The notes below the pieces were generated by a model. It searched no databases, was not told the DNA's origin, and saw only the letters and a program-made list of their open reading frames with translations. Both the position numbers and the translations under genes were made by a program. DNA of 64,000 nt from assembly GCF_002204185.1 (NCBI RefSeq), contig NZ_MXPU01000013.1, forward strand, positions 62,001 through 126,000, given 5' to 3'. Below are positions 7,632-16,220 of the stretch, piece after piece. The DNA is from Rhizobium esperanzae (GTDB lineage: Bacteria > Pseudomonadota > Alphaproteobacteria > Rhizobiales > Rhizobiaceae). The first letter of the stretch is position 1. Every line of letters starts with the position of its first letter.

Positions 7632-8675
7632 TCAGAGCGTCAGCGGATACTGCCGGTGCACCTTGGCGATCTCCGCCAGGATCTCATCCGAAAGCGTCAG
7701 GTCGGCCGCGCCGATATCGAGCTTCAGCTGTTCCATCGAGGTCGCGCCGATGAGGACCGAGGTCATGAAGGGCCTCGATCGGCAGAAGGCGAGCGCCATG
7801 ATTGCCGGATTGAGACCGTATCGGGCTGCGAGCGCCAGATAGGCCTTGGTCGCCGGCTCCTGCAGCGGCTGCAACCGGCCGCCGATATCGGGATTGATCG
7901 AAGCGCGCGAACCCTTCGGCCTCAGACCATCGACATATTTGCCGGTCAGGATGCCGCCGGCGAGCGGCGAATAGGCAAGCAGCCCGACGTCCTCGTGATG
8001 AGAGAGTTCGGCGAGATCGAGGTCGAAATGGCGGTAGAGCAGATTGTACTCGTTCTGGACGCTGGCGACGCGCGGCAGGCCCCTCTGTTCGGAGAGCGTC
8101 AGATATTTCTGGATGCCCCAGGTGGTTTCGTTGGAAAGGCCGATCGCCCGGATCTTGCCTTCCTTGACCAGGGCCCCCAGCGTTTCCAGGATGTCGAGCA
8201 TGTTGGCGGCGGCCTTGTCGCGATCCTGGTTGAAGGGGTTGTAGCTCCAGTTCTGCCGGAAGTGAAAATGGCCACGGTTCGGCCAGTGCACCTGATAGAG
8301 ATCGACATAATCCGTCTTCAGCCGCTTCAGGCTGGCCTCGAGCGCCAGGCGGATATTCCTCGCATCCGCTCCTTCACCGCCACGCAGATAATCGCGGCCG
8401 CGGCCGGCGACCTTGGTGGCGAGCACGATCTCGCTCCGCTTGCCGGTCTTTTCGAACCAACTGCCGATATAGTCCTCGGTCCAGCCCTGCGTTTCGGGCG
8501 AAACCGGCGTCGTCGGGTAGAGCTCGGCGGTATCGAAGAAATTGACGCCCTTTTCGACGGCGTAATCCATCTGCGCATGCGCATCGCTTTCGCTGTTCTG
8601 CGAGCCCCAGGTCATGGTGCCAAGGCAGATTTCTGAAACGGAAATGTCTGTGCGGCCGAGTGACTTGTACTTCAT
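7632..8675 (-). CDS. Tas-like aldo/keto reductase
   Basis: 347 aa NADP(H)-dependent oxidoreductase of the AKR superfamily with a TIM barrel. The N terminus MKYKSLGRTDISVSEICLGTM, the catalytic Asp/Tyr segment NFFDTAELYP, the lysine in VLATKVAG and the His in DLYQVHWPNRG make the usual tetrad. ENILLIG-type cofactor binding appears as SVLIGATSMEQLKLDI near the C terminus. Length and the extra loop after AELYP (PVSPETQGWTEDYIGSW) match E. coli Tas (346 aa). The physiological carbonyl substrate is not known. Transcribed divergently from fabD across a gap of about 209 bp. Confidence 0.9.
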   Translation of the reverse strand: MKYKSLGRTDISVSEICLGTMTWGSQNSESDAHAQMDYAVEKGVNFFDTAELYPTTPVSPETQGWTEDYIGSWFEKTGKRSEIVLATKVAGRGRDYLRGGEGADARNIRLALEASLKRLKTDYVDLYQVHWPNRGHFHFRQNWSYNPFNQDRDKAAANMLDILETLGALVKEGKIRAIGLSNETTWGIQKYLTLSEQRGLPRVASVQNEYNLLYRHFDLDLAELSHHEDVGLLAYSPLAGGILTGKYVDGLRPKGSRASINPDIGGRLQPLQEPATKAYLALAARYGLNPAIMALAFCRSRPFMTSVLIGATSMEQLKLDIGAADLTLSDEILAEIAKVHRQYPLTL

Positions 8676-8815
8676 GGAGAAAACCCTGGGAGCAATCTGG
8701 AGATGGAAGCCTTGGGGAAGGACCGGGCAAATCTAGGCCGGATTTGGCGGAGCGCAAGAGCAAAAACCGGACTTTTGCAGCGGTGCAGAAGGCTTTGCGC
8801 AGAAGGCGCCGCCAC

Positions 8816-8844
8816 TTGACTCTGCCGGAAAGAATGTCAATTGG
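8816..8844 (+). promoter_or_regulatory. Possible fabD promoter
   Basis: TTGACT at 8816-8821 is a near-consensus -35. At 17-bp spacing the -10 hexamer is AATTGG, which is poor. It lies 41-69 bp upstream of the fabD start. Confidence 0.3.
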
Positions 8845-8884
8845 AGGCAAAACAGCCTCGAGGGGCGCAATCAGGGACATGAGC

Positions 8885-9829
8885 ATGACCATTGCTTTTA
8901 CTTTTCCCGGCCAGGGCAGCCAGGCCGTCGGCATGGGCAAGGATCTGGCCGAGAATTTCGCGGAAGCCCGCGCCGTTTTCGAAGAAGTCGACGAGGCGCT
9001 CGGTGAAAAACTTTCGGACGTTATATTCAACGGTCCCGAGGACACCCTGACCCTGACTGCGAACGCCCAGCCGGCGCTGATGGCGGTATCGATCGCCGTC
9101 GTCCGTGTTCTCCGGGCCAAGGGGCTGGATCTGCAGTCGAAGGTCGCTTACGTCGCCGGCCACTCGCTTGGCGAATATTCGGCACTCTGCGCCGCCGGCA
9201 CCTTTTCGCTCGCCGATACGGCGCGGCTGCTGCGTATTCGCGGCAATGCCATGCAGGCGGCCGTTCCCGTCGGCGTCGGCGCCATGGCTGCGATCATCGG
9301 CCTCGAACATGCCGACGTCGTCGCCGTCTGCGAAGAGGCTGCCGCCACCGGCGCCTGCCAGATCGCCAACGACAATGGCGGCGGCCAAATCGTCATCTCG
9401 GGCGAGAAGGCTGCTGTCGAAAAGGCCGCCGGCCTCGCAACCGACAAGGGCGCCAAGCGCGCCATCCTGCTGCCGGTCTCGGCTCCCTTTCATTCCAAGC
9501 TGATGGCGCCTGCGGCCGAGGCCATGCGCGCGGCGCTGGCGACGGTCGCGAAGTCCGATCCCGTCGTGCCCCTGATCGCCAATGTCCGCGCCGCCCCGGT
9601 GACCGGCGCCGACGAGATCGCCAACCTCCTGGTCGAGCAGGTGACCGGTCAGGTCCGCTGGCGCGAGACGGTGGAATGGTTTGCCGCAAACGGCGTCACG
9701 ACGCTTTACGAACTCGGTTCCGGCAAGGTGCTGACCGGCCTTGCCCGTCGCATCGACAAAACAGTCAACGGCATCTCCATCGGCGGCCCGGCGGACATTG
9801 ACGCGGCTGTCGCCGCCCTGATGGCCTGA
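8885..9829 (+). CDS. fabD: Malonyl-CoA:ACP transacylase
   Basis: 314 aa. Transfers malonate from CoA to acyl carrier protein, providing the extender unit of type II fatty acid synthesis. The N terminus MTIAFTFPGQGSQAVGMG, the nucleophile elbow GHSLGEYSA (Ser94) and the catalytic His203 in APFHSKLM are intact, and QVTGQVRWRE is typical. The ATG at 8885 is preferred because AGGG at 8873-8876 is well spaced from it; an ATG two codons earlier (8879) is too close. First gene of the fabD-fabG-acpP-fabF group; fabG starts 30 bp after its stop. Confidence 0.97.
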   Translation: MTIAFTFPGQGSQAVGMGKDLAENFAEARAVFEEVDEALGEKLSDVIFNGPEDTLTLTANAQPALMAVSIAVVRVLRAKGLDLQSKVAYVAGHSLGEYSALCAAGTFSLADTARLLRIRGNAMQAAVPVGVGAMAAIIGLEHADVVAVCEEAAATGACQIANDNGGGQIVISGEKAAVEKAAGLATDKGAKRAILLPVSAPFHSKLMAPAAEAMRAALATVAKSDPVVPLIANVRAAPVTGADEIANLLVEQVTGQVRWRETVEWFAANGVTTLYELGSGKVLTGLARRIDKTVNGISIGGPADIDAAVAALMA

Positions 9830-9859
9830 TTGATATCTCCAGATATAAGGAACCTTTCC

Positions 9860-10597
9860 ATGTTCGATCTCTCCGGCCGCAAGGCTCTCGTCACCGGCGC
9901 ATCGGGCGGTATCGGCGAGGAAATCGCCCGCCTTCTTCATAAGCAGGGCGCCATCGTCGGTCTGCACGGCACGCGCGTCGAGAAGCTGGAAGCGCTGGCG
10001 GCCGAGCTCGGCGAGCGCGTGAAGATCTTCCCGGCCAACTTGTCGGACCGCGACGAGGTGAAGGCGCTCGGCCAGAAGGCCGAGGCCGATCTCGAGGGTG
10101 TCGATATCCTCGTCAACAATGCCGGCATCACCAAGGACGGCCTGTTCGTGCGCATGAGCGACGAAGACTGGGATGCGGTCCTCGAGGTCAATCTGACGGC
10201 GACCTTCCGCCTGACGCGCGAGTTGACGCATCCGATGATGCGCCGCCGCTATGGCCGTATCATCAACATCACCTCCGTCGTCGGCGTCACCGGCAATCCG
10301 GGCCAGGCCAATTACTGCGCCTCCAAGGCTGGCATGATCGGCTTCACCAAGTCCTTGGCGCAGGAAATCGCCACCCGCAATGTGACCGTCAACTGCGTCG
10401 CCCCCGGCTTCATCGAAAGCGCCATGACCGGCAAGCTGAATGACAAGCAGAAGGAAGCGATCATGGGGGCTATCCCGATGAAGAGGATGGGGACGGGCGG
10501 CGAAGTCGCTTCGGCGGTTGCCTACCTTGCGTCCTCCGAGGCTGCCTACATGACCGGCCAGACGCTGCACGTAAACGGCGGCATGGCGATGATCTGA
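9860..10597 (+). CDS. fabG: 3-oxoacyl-[ACP] reductase
   Basis: 245 aa classical short-chain dehydrogenase that uses NADPH to reduce 3-oxoacyl-ACP in fatty acid elongation. It has the cofactor motif TGASGGIGE (12-20), NNAG (86-89), catalytic Ser139, and YCASK with Tyr152 and Lys156. The C-terminal ASSEAAYMTGQTLHVNGGMAM is the FabG signature. TAAGGAA before ATG 9860 decides the start; the upstream open frame lies in the fabD-fabG spacer. Confidence 0.97.
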   Translation: MFDLSGRKALVTGASGGIGEEIARLLHKQGAIVGLHGTRVEKLEALAAELGERVKIFPANLSDRDEVKALGQKAEADLEGVDILVNNAGITKDGLFVRMSDEDWDAVLEVNLTATFRLTRELTHPMMRRRYGRIINITSVVGVTGNPGQANYCASKAGMIGFTKSLAQEIATRNVTVNCVAPGFIESAMTGKLNDKQKEAIMGAIPMKRMGTGGEVASAVAYLASSEAAYMTGQTLHVNGGMAMI

Positions 10598-10883
10598 AAG
10601 GACAAACCGTCGGCATGGGGATAATTCCGCCAATAGCATGTTGAGCAATCACGAAGCGTTGATTTTCTGGCTTTGCGGCAGACTTAAACCATGTTAAGCG
10701 GGCCATGACTGTGAACAGTCGTCCCGAGAAAGCAGACGGACCGGCGGGCTTTTCGCAAGCCTCGGAAATCTCTGAAGCCGGGTAAACGAGTTTGCCGAGG
10801 ATGTCTGAAAACATCGCAGGCTGAAACAGGGTAGGGGTGCCGCAACGGCATTCCGATCAGGACATAAGGTCGAGGAAACCGAC

Positions 10884-11120
10884 ATGAGCGATATCGCAGA
10901 ACGCGTAAAGAAAATTGTTATTGATCATCTTGGCGTCGATGCCGACAAGGTCGTCGAGAGCGCCAGCTTTATCGACGATCTGGGCGCTGACTCGCTCGAC
11001 ACGGTCGAACTTGTCATGGCTTTCGAAGAAGAATTCGGCGTTGAAATCCCCGACGACGCAGCTGACTCGATCCTGACGGTCGGCGATGCAGTGAAGTTCA
11101 TTGAGAAGGCCCAGGCCTGA
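10884..11120 (+). CDS. acpP: Acyl carrier protein
   Basis: 78 aa acidic carrier of growing fatty acyl chains. The phosphopantetheine site is Ser37 in GADSLDTVELVMAFEEEFG. Length and sequence match the housekeeping ACP rather than NodF or the very-long-chain AcpXL. It is 286 bp downstream of fabG, a gap large enough for its own promoter, and is followed by a strong terminator; this suits an abundant, independently transcribed protein. Confidence 0.98.
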   Translation: MSDIAERVKKIVIDHLGVDADKVVESASFIDDLGADSLDTVELVMAFEEEFGVEIPDDAADSILTVGDAVKFIEKAQA

Positions 11121-11128
11121 TCCTATAT
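11101..11128 (+). promoter_or_regulatory. Possible fabF promoter overlapping the acpP 3' end
   Basis: TTGAGA (11101-11106), 16 bp, then CTATAT (11123-11128), close to the rhizobial consensus CTTGAC-N17-CTATAT. Transcription would start near 11135, at the foot of the acpP terminator hairpin. Confidence 0.4.
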
Positions 11129-11135
11129 ATTTGAG

Positions 11136-11168
11136 AAAGGGCGGGCCTGGAGTCCGCCCTTTTCTTTT
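11136..11168 (+). terminator. Rho-independent terminator after acpP
   Basis: Perfect stem AAAGGGCGG / CCGCCCTTT (11136-11144 with 11154-11162) followed by TCTTTT. It lies 15 bp after the acpP stop and 46 bp before fabF. Confidence 0.8.
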
Positions 11169-11213
11169 CGGCCTATTTCTCCATAGAACATAAGAGACGG
11201 GGGAAAGCACGCG

Positions 11214-12476
11214 ATGAGACGTGTCGTCATCACTGGTACCGGCATGGTATCACCCTTGGGATGCGGAACTGAGGTGACGTGGTCGCGGCTGCTCGCCGGC
11301 CAGAACGGCGCCCGCCTCGTCACCGAATTCGAGGTCGACGACCTTCCCGCCAAGATTGCCTGCCGTATCCCGCTCGGTGACGGCACTGACGGCACCTTCA
11401 GCGCCGACCAATGGATGGAGCCGAAGGAGCAGCGCAAGGTCGATCCCTTTATCATCTATGGCATGGCCGCTGCCGACATGGCGCTTGCCGACGCCGGCTG
11501 GCATCCCGAGAGCGATGAGGATCAAATCGCCACCGGCGTGCTGATCGGCTCGGGCATTGGCGGCATCGAAGGCATCGTCGAGGCAGGTTACACCTTGCGC
11601 GACAAGGGTCCGCGCCGTATCTCCCCCTTCTTCATCCCCGGCCGCCTGATCAATCTCGTCTCCGGGCAGGTCTCGATCCGCCACAAGCTGCGCGGACCCA
11701 ATCATTCGGTCGTCACCGCCTGCTCGACGGGCGCACATGCGATCGGCGATGCCGCGCGGCTGATCGCGCTTGGTGACGCCGACGTCATGGTCGCCGGCGG
11801 CACGGAATCCCCCGTCAGCCGTATTTCGCTGGCAGGCTTTGCCGCCTGCAAAGCGCTGTCGACCCGGCACAACGACGATCCGCAGAAGGCTTCGCGCCCT
11901 TATGACCGCGACCGTGACGGCTTCGTCATGGGCGAGGGCGCCGGCATCGTCGTGCTCGAAGAGCTAGAGCATGCGAAGGCCCGCGGCGCCAAGATCTACG
12001 CCGAGATCGTCGGCTACGGCCTGTCGGGCGACGCCTATCACATTACCGCGCCATCCGAAGACGGCGAGGGTGCCGGCCGCTGCATGGCGATGGCGCTGAA
12101 GCGCGCCGGGCTGACACCGGCCGACATCGACTACATCAACGCTCATGGTACTTCGACCATGGCCGACACGATCGAGCTCGGGGCAGTCGAGCGCTTGGTC
12201 GGCAACGCGGCGTCGAAGATCTCGATGTCCTCGACCAAGTCGGCAACCGGACACCTTCTCGGTGCTGCCGGCGCGATCGAGGCGATCTTCGCGACACTTG
12301 CCATCCGTGACAATGTTGCGCCGCCGACGCTCAATCTTGACAATCCCGAACGCGAGACGGCGATCGATCTTGTTCCGCACAAGGCTCGTGAGCGAGAAAT
12401 CGACGTGGCTCTGTCCAATTCGTTCGGGTTCGGCGGCACGAACGCATCGCTCGTGCTGCGCCGTTACGCGCAGTAA
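11214..12476 (+). CDS. fabF: 3-oxoacyl-[ACP] synthase II
   Basis: 420 aa elongating condensing enzyme of type II fatty acid synthesis. The thiolase-fold active site is complete: Cys170 in VVTACSTGAHAIG, His311 in NAHGTST and His347 in SATGHLLGA. FGFGGTNASLVLRR at the C terminus is the acyl-binding gatekeeper region. It directly follows acpP, the usual alphaproteobacterial order. The start ATG has GGGGGAAAGC just upstream. Confidence 0.97.
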   Translation: MRRVVITGTGMVSPLGCGTEVTWSRLLAGQNGARLVTEFEVDDLPAKIACRIPLGDGTDGTFSADQWMEPKEQRKVDPFIIYGMAAADMALADAGWHPESDEDQIATGVLIGSGIGGIEGIVEAGYTLRDKGPRRISPFFIPGRLINLVSGQVSIRHKLRGPNHSVVTACSTGAHAIGDAARLIALGDADVMVAGGTESPVSRISLAGFAACKALSTRHNDDPQKASRPYDRDRDGFVMGEGAGIVVLEELEHAKARGAKIYAEIVGYGLSGDAYHITAPSEDGEGAGRCMAMALKRAGLTPADIDYINAHGTSTMADTIELGAVERLVGNAASKISMSSTKSATGHLLGAAGAIEAIFATLAIRDNVAPPTLNLDNPERETAIDLVPHKAREREIDVALSNSFGFGGTNASLVLRRYAQ

Positions 12477-12605
12477 GAGGCCCGCCGGAGCAGCGTGCTG
12501 GAGTTGAACGATCGGCAGCGGCTTCGTTGAACTGTGGCGGAACCTGTTTTTGCCGCATTGCTTCGCGAAATAGCGGAATGAGGGCCAAGTTTTAGAGGAT
12601 TGCCG

Positions 12606-13823
12606 GTGAGCGATACGACGAACCAGAGCAACGACAGCCAGGCGCAGAAGGGGCCGATCATCCCGAAGTCGCCGAGCGAAGCCCTGCGTCCGGAACGTGT
12701 TCCGGAGCCGCCGAAACGCTCCAGGAACGCTCGCAGCCAGATCGTCCTTTTCCTGAACTTCATCATGACGATGACGGTGCTGGTCTGCGTCCTTGCCGTC
12801 ATCGGCTTCTATTACGCGACCTCGACTTATCAGAGCCCAGGCCCGCTGCAGACCAACACTAATTTCATCGTCCGCAACGGCGCGGGTCTCGCCGAAATCG
12901 CCTCGAACCTCGAGCGCAACGCGATCATCTCCGATGCCCGTATCTTCCGTTATCTCACCGCGACGCATCTTGCCGGCGGCGAGAGCCTGAAGGCCGGCGA
13001 ATATGAGATCAAGGCGAGAGCCTCCATGAGCGATATCATGGAACTGCTGAAATCGGGCAAGTCGATCCTCTATTCGGTGTCCTTTCCGGAAGGCCTGACG
13101 GTCCGCCAGATGTTCGACCGCATGCTGCAGGATCCGGTGCTGGAAGGCGACTTGCCGGCCGCACTGCCGGCCGAAGGCAGCCTGCGTCCGGACACATACA
13201 AATTCTCGCGCGGTACCAAGCGCTCGGAAATCATCGAACAGATGGCGGCCGCACAGCAGAAGCTGGTCAATCAGATCTGGGATAAGCGCGATTCCTCGCT
13301 GCCGCTGCGATCCAAAGAGGAATTTGTAACGCTCGCTTCGATCGTCGAAAAGGAGACCGGCATTCCCGACGAACGCGCCCATGTCGCTTCCGTGTTCTTG
13401 AACCGGCTTGGCAAGGGCATGCGCCTGCAGTCCGATCCGACGATCATCTACGGGCTCTTCGGTGGCGAGGGAAAACCGGCGGACCGGCCGATCTACCAGT
13501 CGGATCTGAAACGAGACACGCCTTACAATACCTATGTCATCAAGGGCCTGCCGCCGACACCGATAGCCAATCCTGGCAAGGACGCGCTGGAAGCCGTTGC
13601 CAACCCTTGGAAAACCCAGGATCTCTATTTCGTCGCCGACGGCACCGGCGGCCACGTTTTTGCCGCTACGCTCGAGGAGCACAATGCCAACGTCAAGCGC
13701 TGGCGCAAGCTCGAGGCCGACAAGGGCTCGGACCCGAACATCGCAGTCGACGGCCAGCCGGAAGAGCAGCCGGGCGATAGTGGCGCGACTGTCGTGCCGC
13801 CGAAGAAAAAGAAGATCAACTGA
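12606..13823 (+). CDS. mltG: Endolytic murein transglycosylase MltG
   Basis: 405 aa inner-membrane lytic transglycosylase (YceG family) thought to end nascent glycan strands. A cytoplasmic N-terminal tail of about 45 residues precedes one transmembrane helix (IVLFLNFIMTMTVLVCVLAVIG with following residues). The periplasmic part contains a LysM-like region and the catalytic Glu segment ASIVEKETG, then FLNRL, LQSDPTIIYG, YNTYVIKGLPPTPIANPG and FVADGTGGHVFAATLEEHN, all conserved in MltG. GTG at 12606 is chosen because AGAGGA lies 6 bp upstream. The C terminus ends in a Pro/Lys-rich tail. It starts the mltG-yicC-gmk run. Confidence 0.95.
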   Translation: MSDTTNQSNDSQAQKGPIIPKSPSEALRPERVPEPPKRSRNARSQIVLFLNFIMTMTVLVCVLAVIGFYYATSTYQSPGPLQTNTNFIVRNGAGLAEIASNLERNAIISDARIFRYLTATHLAGGESLKAGEYEIKARASMSDIMELLKSGKSILYSVSFPEGLTVRQMFDRMLQDPVLEGDLPAALPAEGSLRPDTYKFSRGTKRSEIIEQMAAAQQKLVNQIWDKRDSSLPLRSKEEFVTLASIVEKETGIPDERAHVASVFLNRLGKGMRLQSDPTIIYGLFGGEGKPADRPIYQSDLKRDTPYNTYVIKGLPPTPIANPGKDALEAVANPWKTQDLYFVADGTGGHVFAATLEEHNANVKRWRKLEADKGSDPNIAVDGQPEEQPGDSGATVVPPKKKKIN

Positions 13824-13842
13824 CAGTTTTCGGGAGGCTCGC

Positions 13843-14730
13843 ATGGCTTTGCAGTCCATGACCGGTTTTGCGCGGCGCGAGGGAACAAGCGGCCGCTGGC
13901 GTTGGGCATGGGAGCTGCGCTCGGTCAACGGCAAGGGTTTCGACCTGCGCCTGCGCCTGCCGCCCGGCCTCGAACGCATGGAGGCGGAGGTCCGCCGCCT
14001 TGCCGGCGAAAGCTTCAGCCGCGGCAACCTGCAGGCTTCGCTTTCGGTCACTGCCGACGAGAACCGTTTCGAGGCGGTGCTGAACAGGGAAGCGCTTGCC
14101 GCCGTGCTTGCCATGCGCGAGCAATTGGCGGGCGTGATCGATCCGGCGCCGCTGAAGCTCGACACGCTGCTTCTGGTGCGCGGCATCGTGGAGTTCCGTG
14201 AGGGCGAGGACGCTGAGGAGGCGCTGGCTGCCCGGGATGCCGATATTGCCGCCGGACTCATGGCCGCGCTTGCCGATCTCCGGGCGATGCGCGAACAGGA
14301 AGGGGCGGCGCTCTCCCGCATTCTTCTCGATCACGTCGCAACGATCGAGGGCCTGACACGGACGATCGAGATGGATCCTTCGCGCTCGCCGCAGGAGATC
14401 GCCTCCCGGCTCGTGGCGCAGGTCGCCTTGCTGATGGACGGCATGGCCGCGCTCGACCGCGACCGGTTGCATGCCGAAGCCGCGCTGTTGGCGACCAAGG
14501 CGGATCTGCGCGAGGAAATCGATCGCCTGAAGGCGCATGTCGCCGCCGCGCGCGATCTCCTGGTGAAAGGCGGGCCTGCCGGGCGCCGGCTGGACTTCCT
14601 TGCACAGGAATTTAACCGCGAATCGAATACCATCTGCTCCAAGTCGAATGCCTCGGCGGTTACGGCCGCCGGCATCGAGTTGAAAGTCGTGATCGACCAG
14701 TTCCGCGAGCAGGTCCAGAATTTGGAGTAG
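13843..14730 (+). CDS. YicC-family protein (DUF1732)
   Basis: 295 aa. The N terminus MALQSMTGFARREG and WELRSVNGKGFDLRLRLP are the YicC N-terminal domain; the C-terminal DUF1732 region contains KGGPAGRRLDFLAQEFNRE, then NTICSKSN and ELKVVIDQFREQVQN. E. coli YicC has been linked to RNA turnover as a ribonuclease of a new fold. It sits 19 bp after mltG and 3 bp before gmk, a yicC-gmk pairing widely conserved in bacteria. The start has GGGAGG 5 bp upstream. Confidence 0.93.
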   Translation: MALQSMTGFARREGTSGRWRWAWELRSVNGKGFDLRLRLPPGLERMEAEVRRLAGESFSRGNLQASLSVTADENRFEAVLNREALAAVLAMREQLAGVIDPAPLKLDTLLLVRGIVEFREGEDAEEALAARDADIAAGLMAALADLRAMREQEGAALSRILLDHVATIEGLTRTIEMDPSRSPQEIASRLVAQVALLMDGMAALDRDRLHAEAALLATKADLREEIDRLKAHVAAARDLLVKGGPAGRRLDFLAQEFNRESNTICSKSNASAVTAAGIELKVVIDQFREQVQNLE

Positions 14731-14733
14731 GAC

Positions 14734-15396
14734 ATGAAACCGGCGAAATCCTCGCCCGTGCAGATCGCCCGCCGCGGTCTGATGCTTGTCATTTCGTCGC
14801 CGTCTGGCGCCGGCAAGTCCACCATCGCGCGCACGCTGCTGGAGACCGACAAGCATATCGGCCTTTCCGTCAGCGTCACCACGCGCCAGCGCCGCCCGAG
14901 CGAGGTCGAGGGCGTGCATTACCACTTCAAGAGCGTGCGCGAGTTCGAGCGGCTGCGCGATAGCGACGCACTGCTCGAATGGGCCGAAGTGCATGGCAAT
15001 TTCTACGGCACGCCGCGCGAGCCGGTCGAGCAGGCCATGGCCGAAGGCCGCGATATGCTCTTCGATATCGACTGGCAGGGCGCCCAGCAGTTGCAGGAGA
15101 AGATGTCGGCCGACGTCGTCTCGATCTTCGTGCTGCCGCCGACCATGACGGAGCTCCAGTCGCGTCTGCACCGCCGTGCCGAGGATTCCGAGGAGGTCAT
15201 TCAGACGCGTCTGGCCAACAGCCGCGCCGAGATCGCCCACTGGCGCGAATATGATTATGTCATCGTCAATGACGATCTCAACACCGCCTTCGACGCCGTC
15301 CAGTCGATCGTCAAGGCCGAACGCCTGCGCCGCGACCGCCGCCACGGCATGTTCGATTTCGTTCGCGAGCTGCTGGAAGAGACGCCGTCTCTCTAA
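14734..15396 (+). CDS. gmk: Guanylate kinase
   Basis: 220 aa enzyme phosphorylating GMP to GDP with ATP, essential for GTP and (p)ppGpp pools. Walker A SPSGAGKST (22-30), the GMP-binding segment VSVTTRQRRPSEVEG with VHYHF, EWAEVHGNFYGTPR, and the lid region LHRRAEDSEEVIQTRL are all present. Length is normal (205-220 aa). It overlaps the convergent rsmA by 4 bp at the 3' ends and ends the fabD-to-gmk plus-strand block. Confidence 0.97.
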   Translation: MKPAKSSPVQIARRGLMLVISSPSGAGKSTIARTLLETDKHIGLSVSVTTRQRRPSEVEGVHYHFKSVREFERLRDSDALLEWAEVHGNFYGTPREPVEQAMAEGRDMLFDIDWQGAQQLQEKMSADVVSIFVLPPTMTELQSRLHRRAEDSEEVIQTRLANSRAEIAHWREYDYVIVNDDLNTAFDAVQSIVKAERLRRDRRHGMFDFVRELLEETPSL

Positions 15397-16220
15397 AGAT
15401 TGTTCGCGAGAAGGCAGAATTCCTCGACGGACAAGGTCTCTGCCCGACGCGCCGGATCGATCCCCGCCTTGACGAGAAGGCTTTCGCCGCCGAGCGGTTT
15501 CAAGCTTTGACGCAGCATCTTGCGACGCTGGCCGAAGGCGGCTTGCGTGACCTTCTCCAAATTGGCGACGGCGCACTGAACGGGGTTTTCACGAGGAAGC
15601 AAGTGCACGACCGTTGAGGTCACCTTCGGCGGCGGCGTAAATGCCTGCGGCGGCACGTCGAAGGCCATGCGTGCGTCCGTCCGCCAGCCGCAGAGAACGC
15701 CGAGGCGCCCGTAATGGTCGTCATCCTCGCCCGCGACGATACGCTCGCCGACTTCTTTCTGAAACATCAGCGTCAGTGACTGCCAAAACGGCGGCCAGGC
15801 TTTAGGCAGCAGCCAGTTGACCAGCAATTGCGTGCCGACATTATAAGGCAGGTTGGCGATAATCTTGACCGGGCCTTCCGGCGCCAATGCTTCGAAATCC
15901 GTCTTCAGCGCATCGCCTTCGATGACCTCCAGGCGGCCGGGATAGTGATCGGCGATCTCGGCAAGCGCCGGCAGGCAGCGCGCGTCCCGCTCGACGGCAA
16001 TGACCTTCTTGGCGCCGAGCGCCAGAATCGCGCGGGTCAGCCCGCCGGGGCCGGGGCCGACCTCGAAAACGGTGGTCTCTTCAAGAGCGCCTGCGGTGCG
16101 GGCGACCTTCTGCGTGAGGTTGAGGTCGAGCAGGAAGTTCTGCCCGAGCGCCTTGCGCGCATCGAGGCCGTGACGCTGAATGACGTCGCGAAGCGGCGGC
16201 AGGCCATCGAGTGCTGCCAT
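15393..16220 (-). CDS. rsmA: 16S rRNA (A1518/A1519-N6) dimethyltransferase
   Basis: 275 aa (KsgA). Uses SAM to dimethylate two adjacent adenines in helix 45 of 16S rRNA late in 30S assembly; loss gives kasugamycin resistance. Motifs: ALGQNFLLD, the SAM-binding FEVGPGPGGLT, EGDAL, and the catalytic NLPYN. The ATG at 16220 shares its A with the stop codon of pdxA (TGATG), so the genes are translationally coupled. An open frame six codons further upstream is unlikely to be used. The pdxA-rsmA order matches E. coli and rhizobia. Confidence 0.97.
   Translation of the reverse strand: MAALDGLPPLRDVIQRHGLDARKALGQNFLLDLNLTQKVARTAGALEETTVFEVGPGPGGLTRAILALGAKKVIAVERDARCLPALAEIADHYPGRLEVIEGDALKTDFEALAPEGPVKIIANLPYNVGTQLLVNWLLPKAWPPFWQSLTLMFQKEVGERIVAGEDDDHYGRLGVLCGWRTDARMAFDVPPQAFTPPPKVTSTVVHLLPRENPVQCAVANLEKVTQAAFGQRRKMLRQSLKPLGGESLLVKAGIDPARRAETLSVEEFCLLANNL

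Noticed and set aside
6480..8636. 718-codon plus-strand open frame
   Set aside because: It runs antisense across rpsR, rpsF and the aldo/keto reductase. Its translation has no domain and a composition typical of the reverse strand of high-GC genes.
8837..10648. 603-codon minus-strand open frame
   Set aside because: Antisense to fabD and fabG; a shadow caused by third-position GC bias.
10598..10883. acpP promoter
   Set aside because: The 286-bp gap must hold one, and TTGATT near 10661 is a possible -35, but I could not find a convincing -10 at correct spacing.
11964..14321. 785-codon minus-strand open frame
   Set aside because: Antisense to fabF, mltG and yicC, all with complete motifs. The product is Arg/Ser-rich without recognisable folds.
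13816..15576. 586-codon minus-strand open frame
   Set aside because: Antisense to yicC and gmk, whose start sites and active sites are clear.
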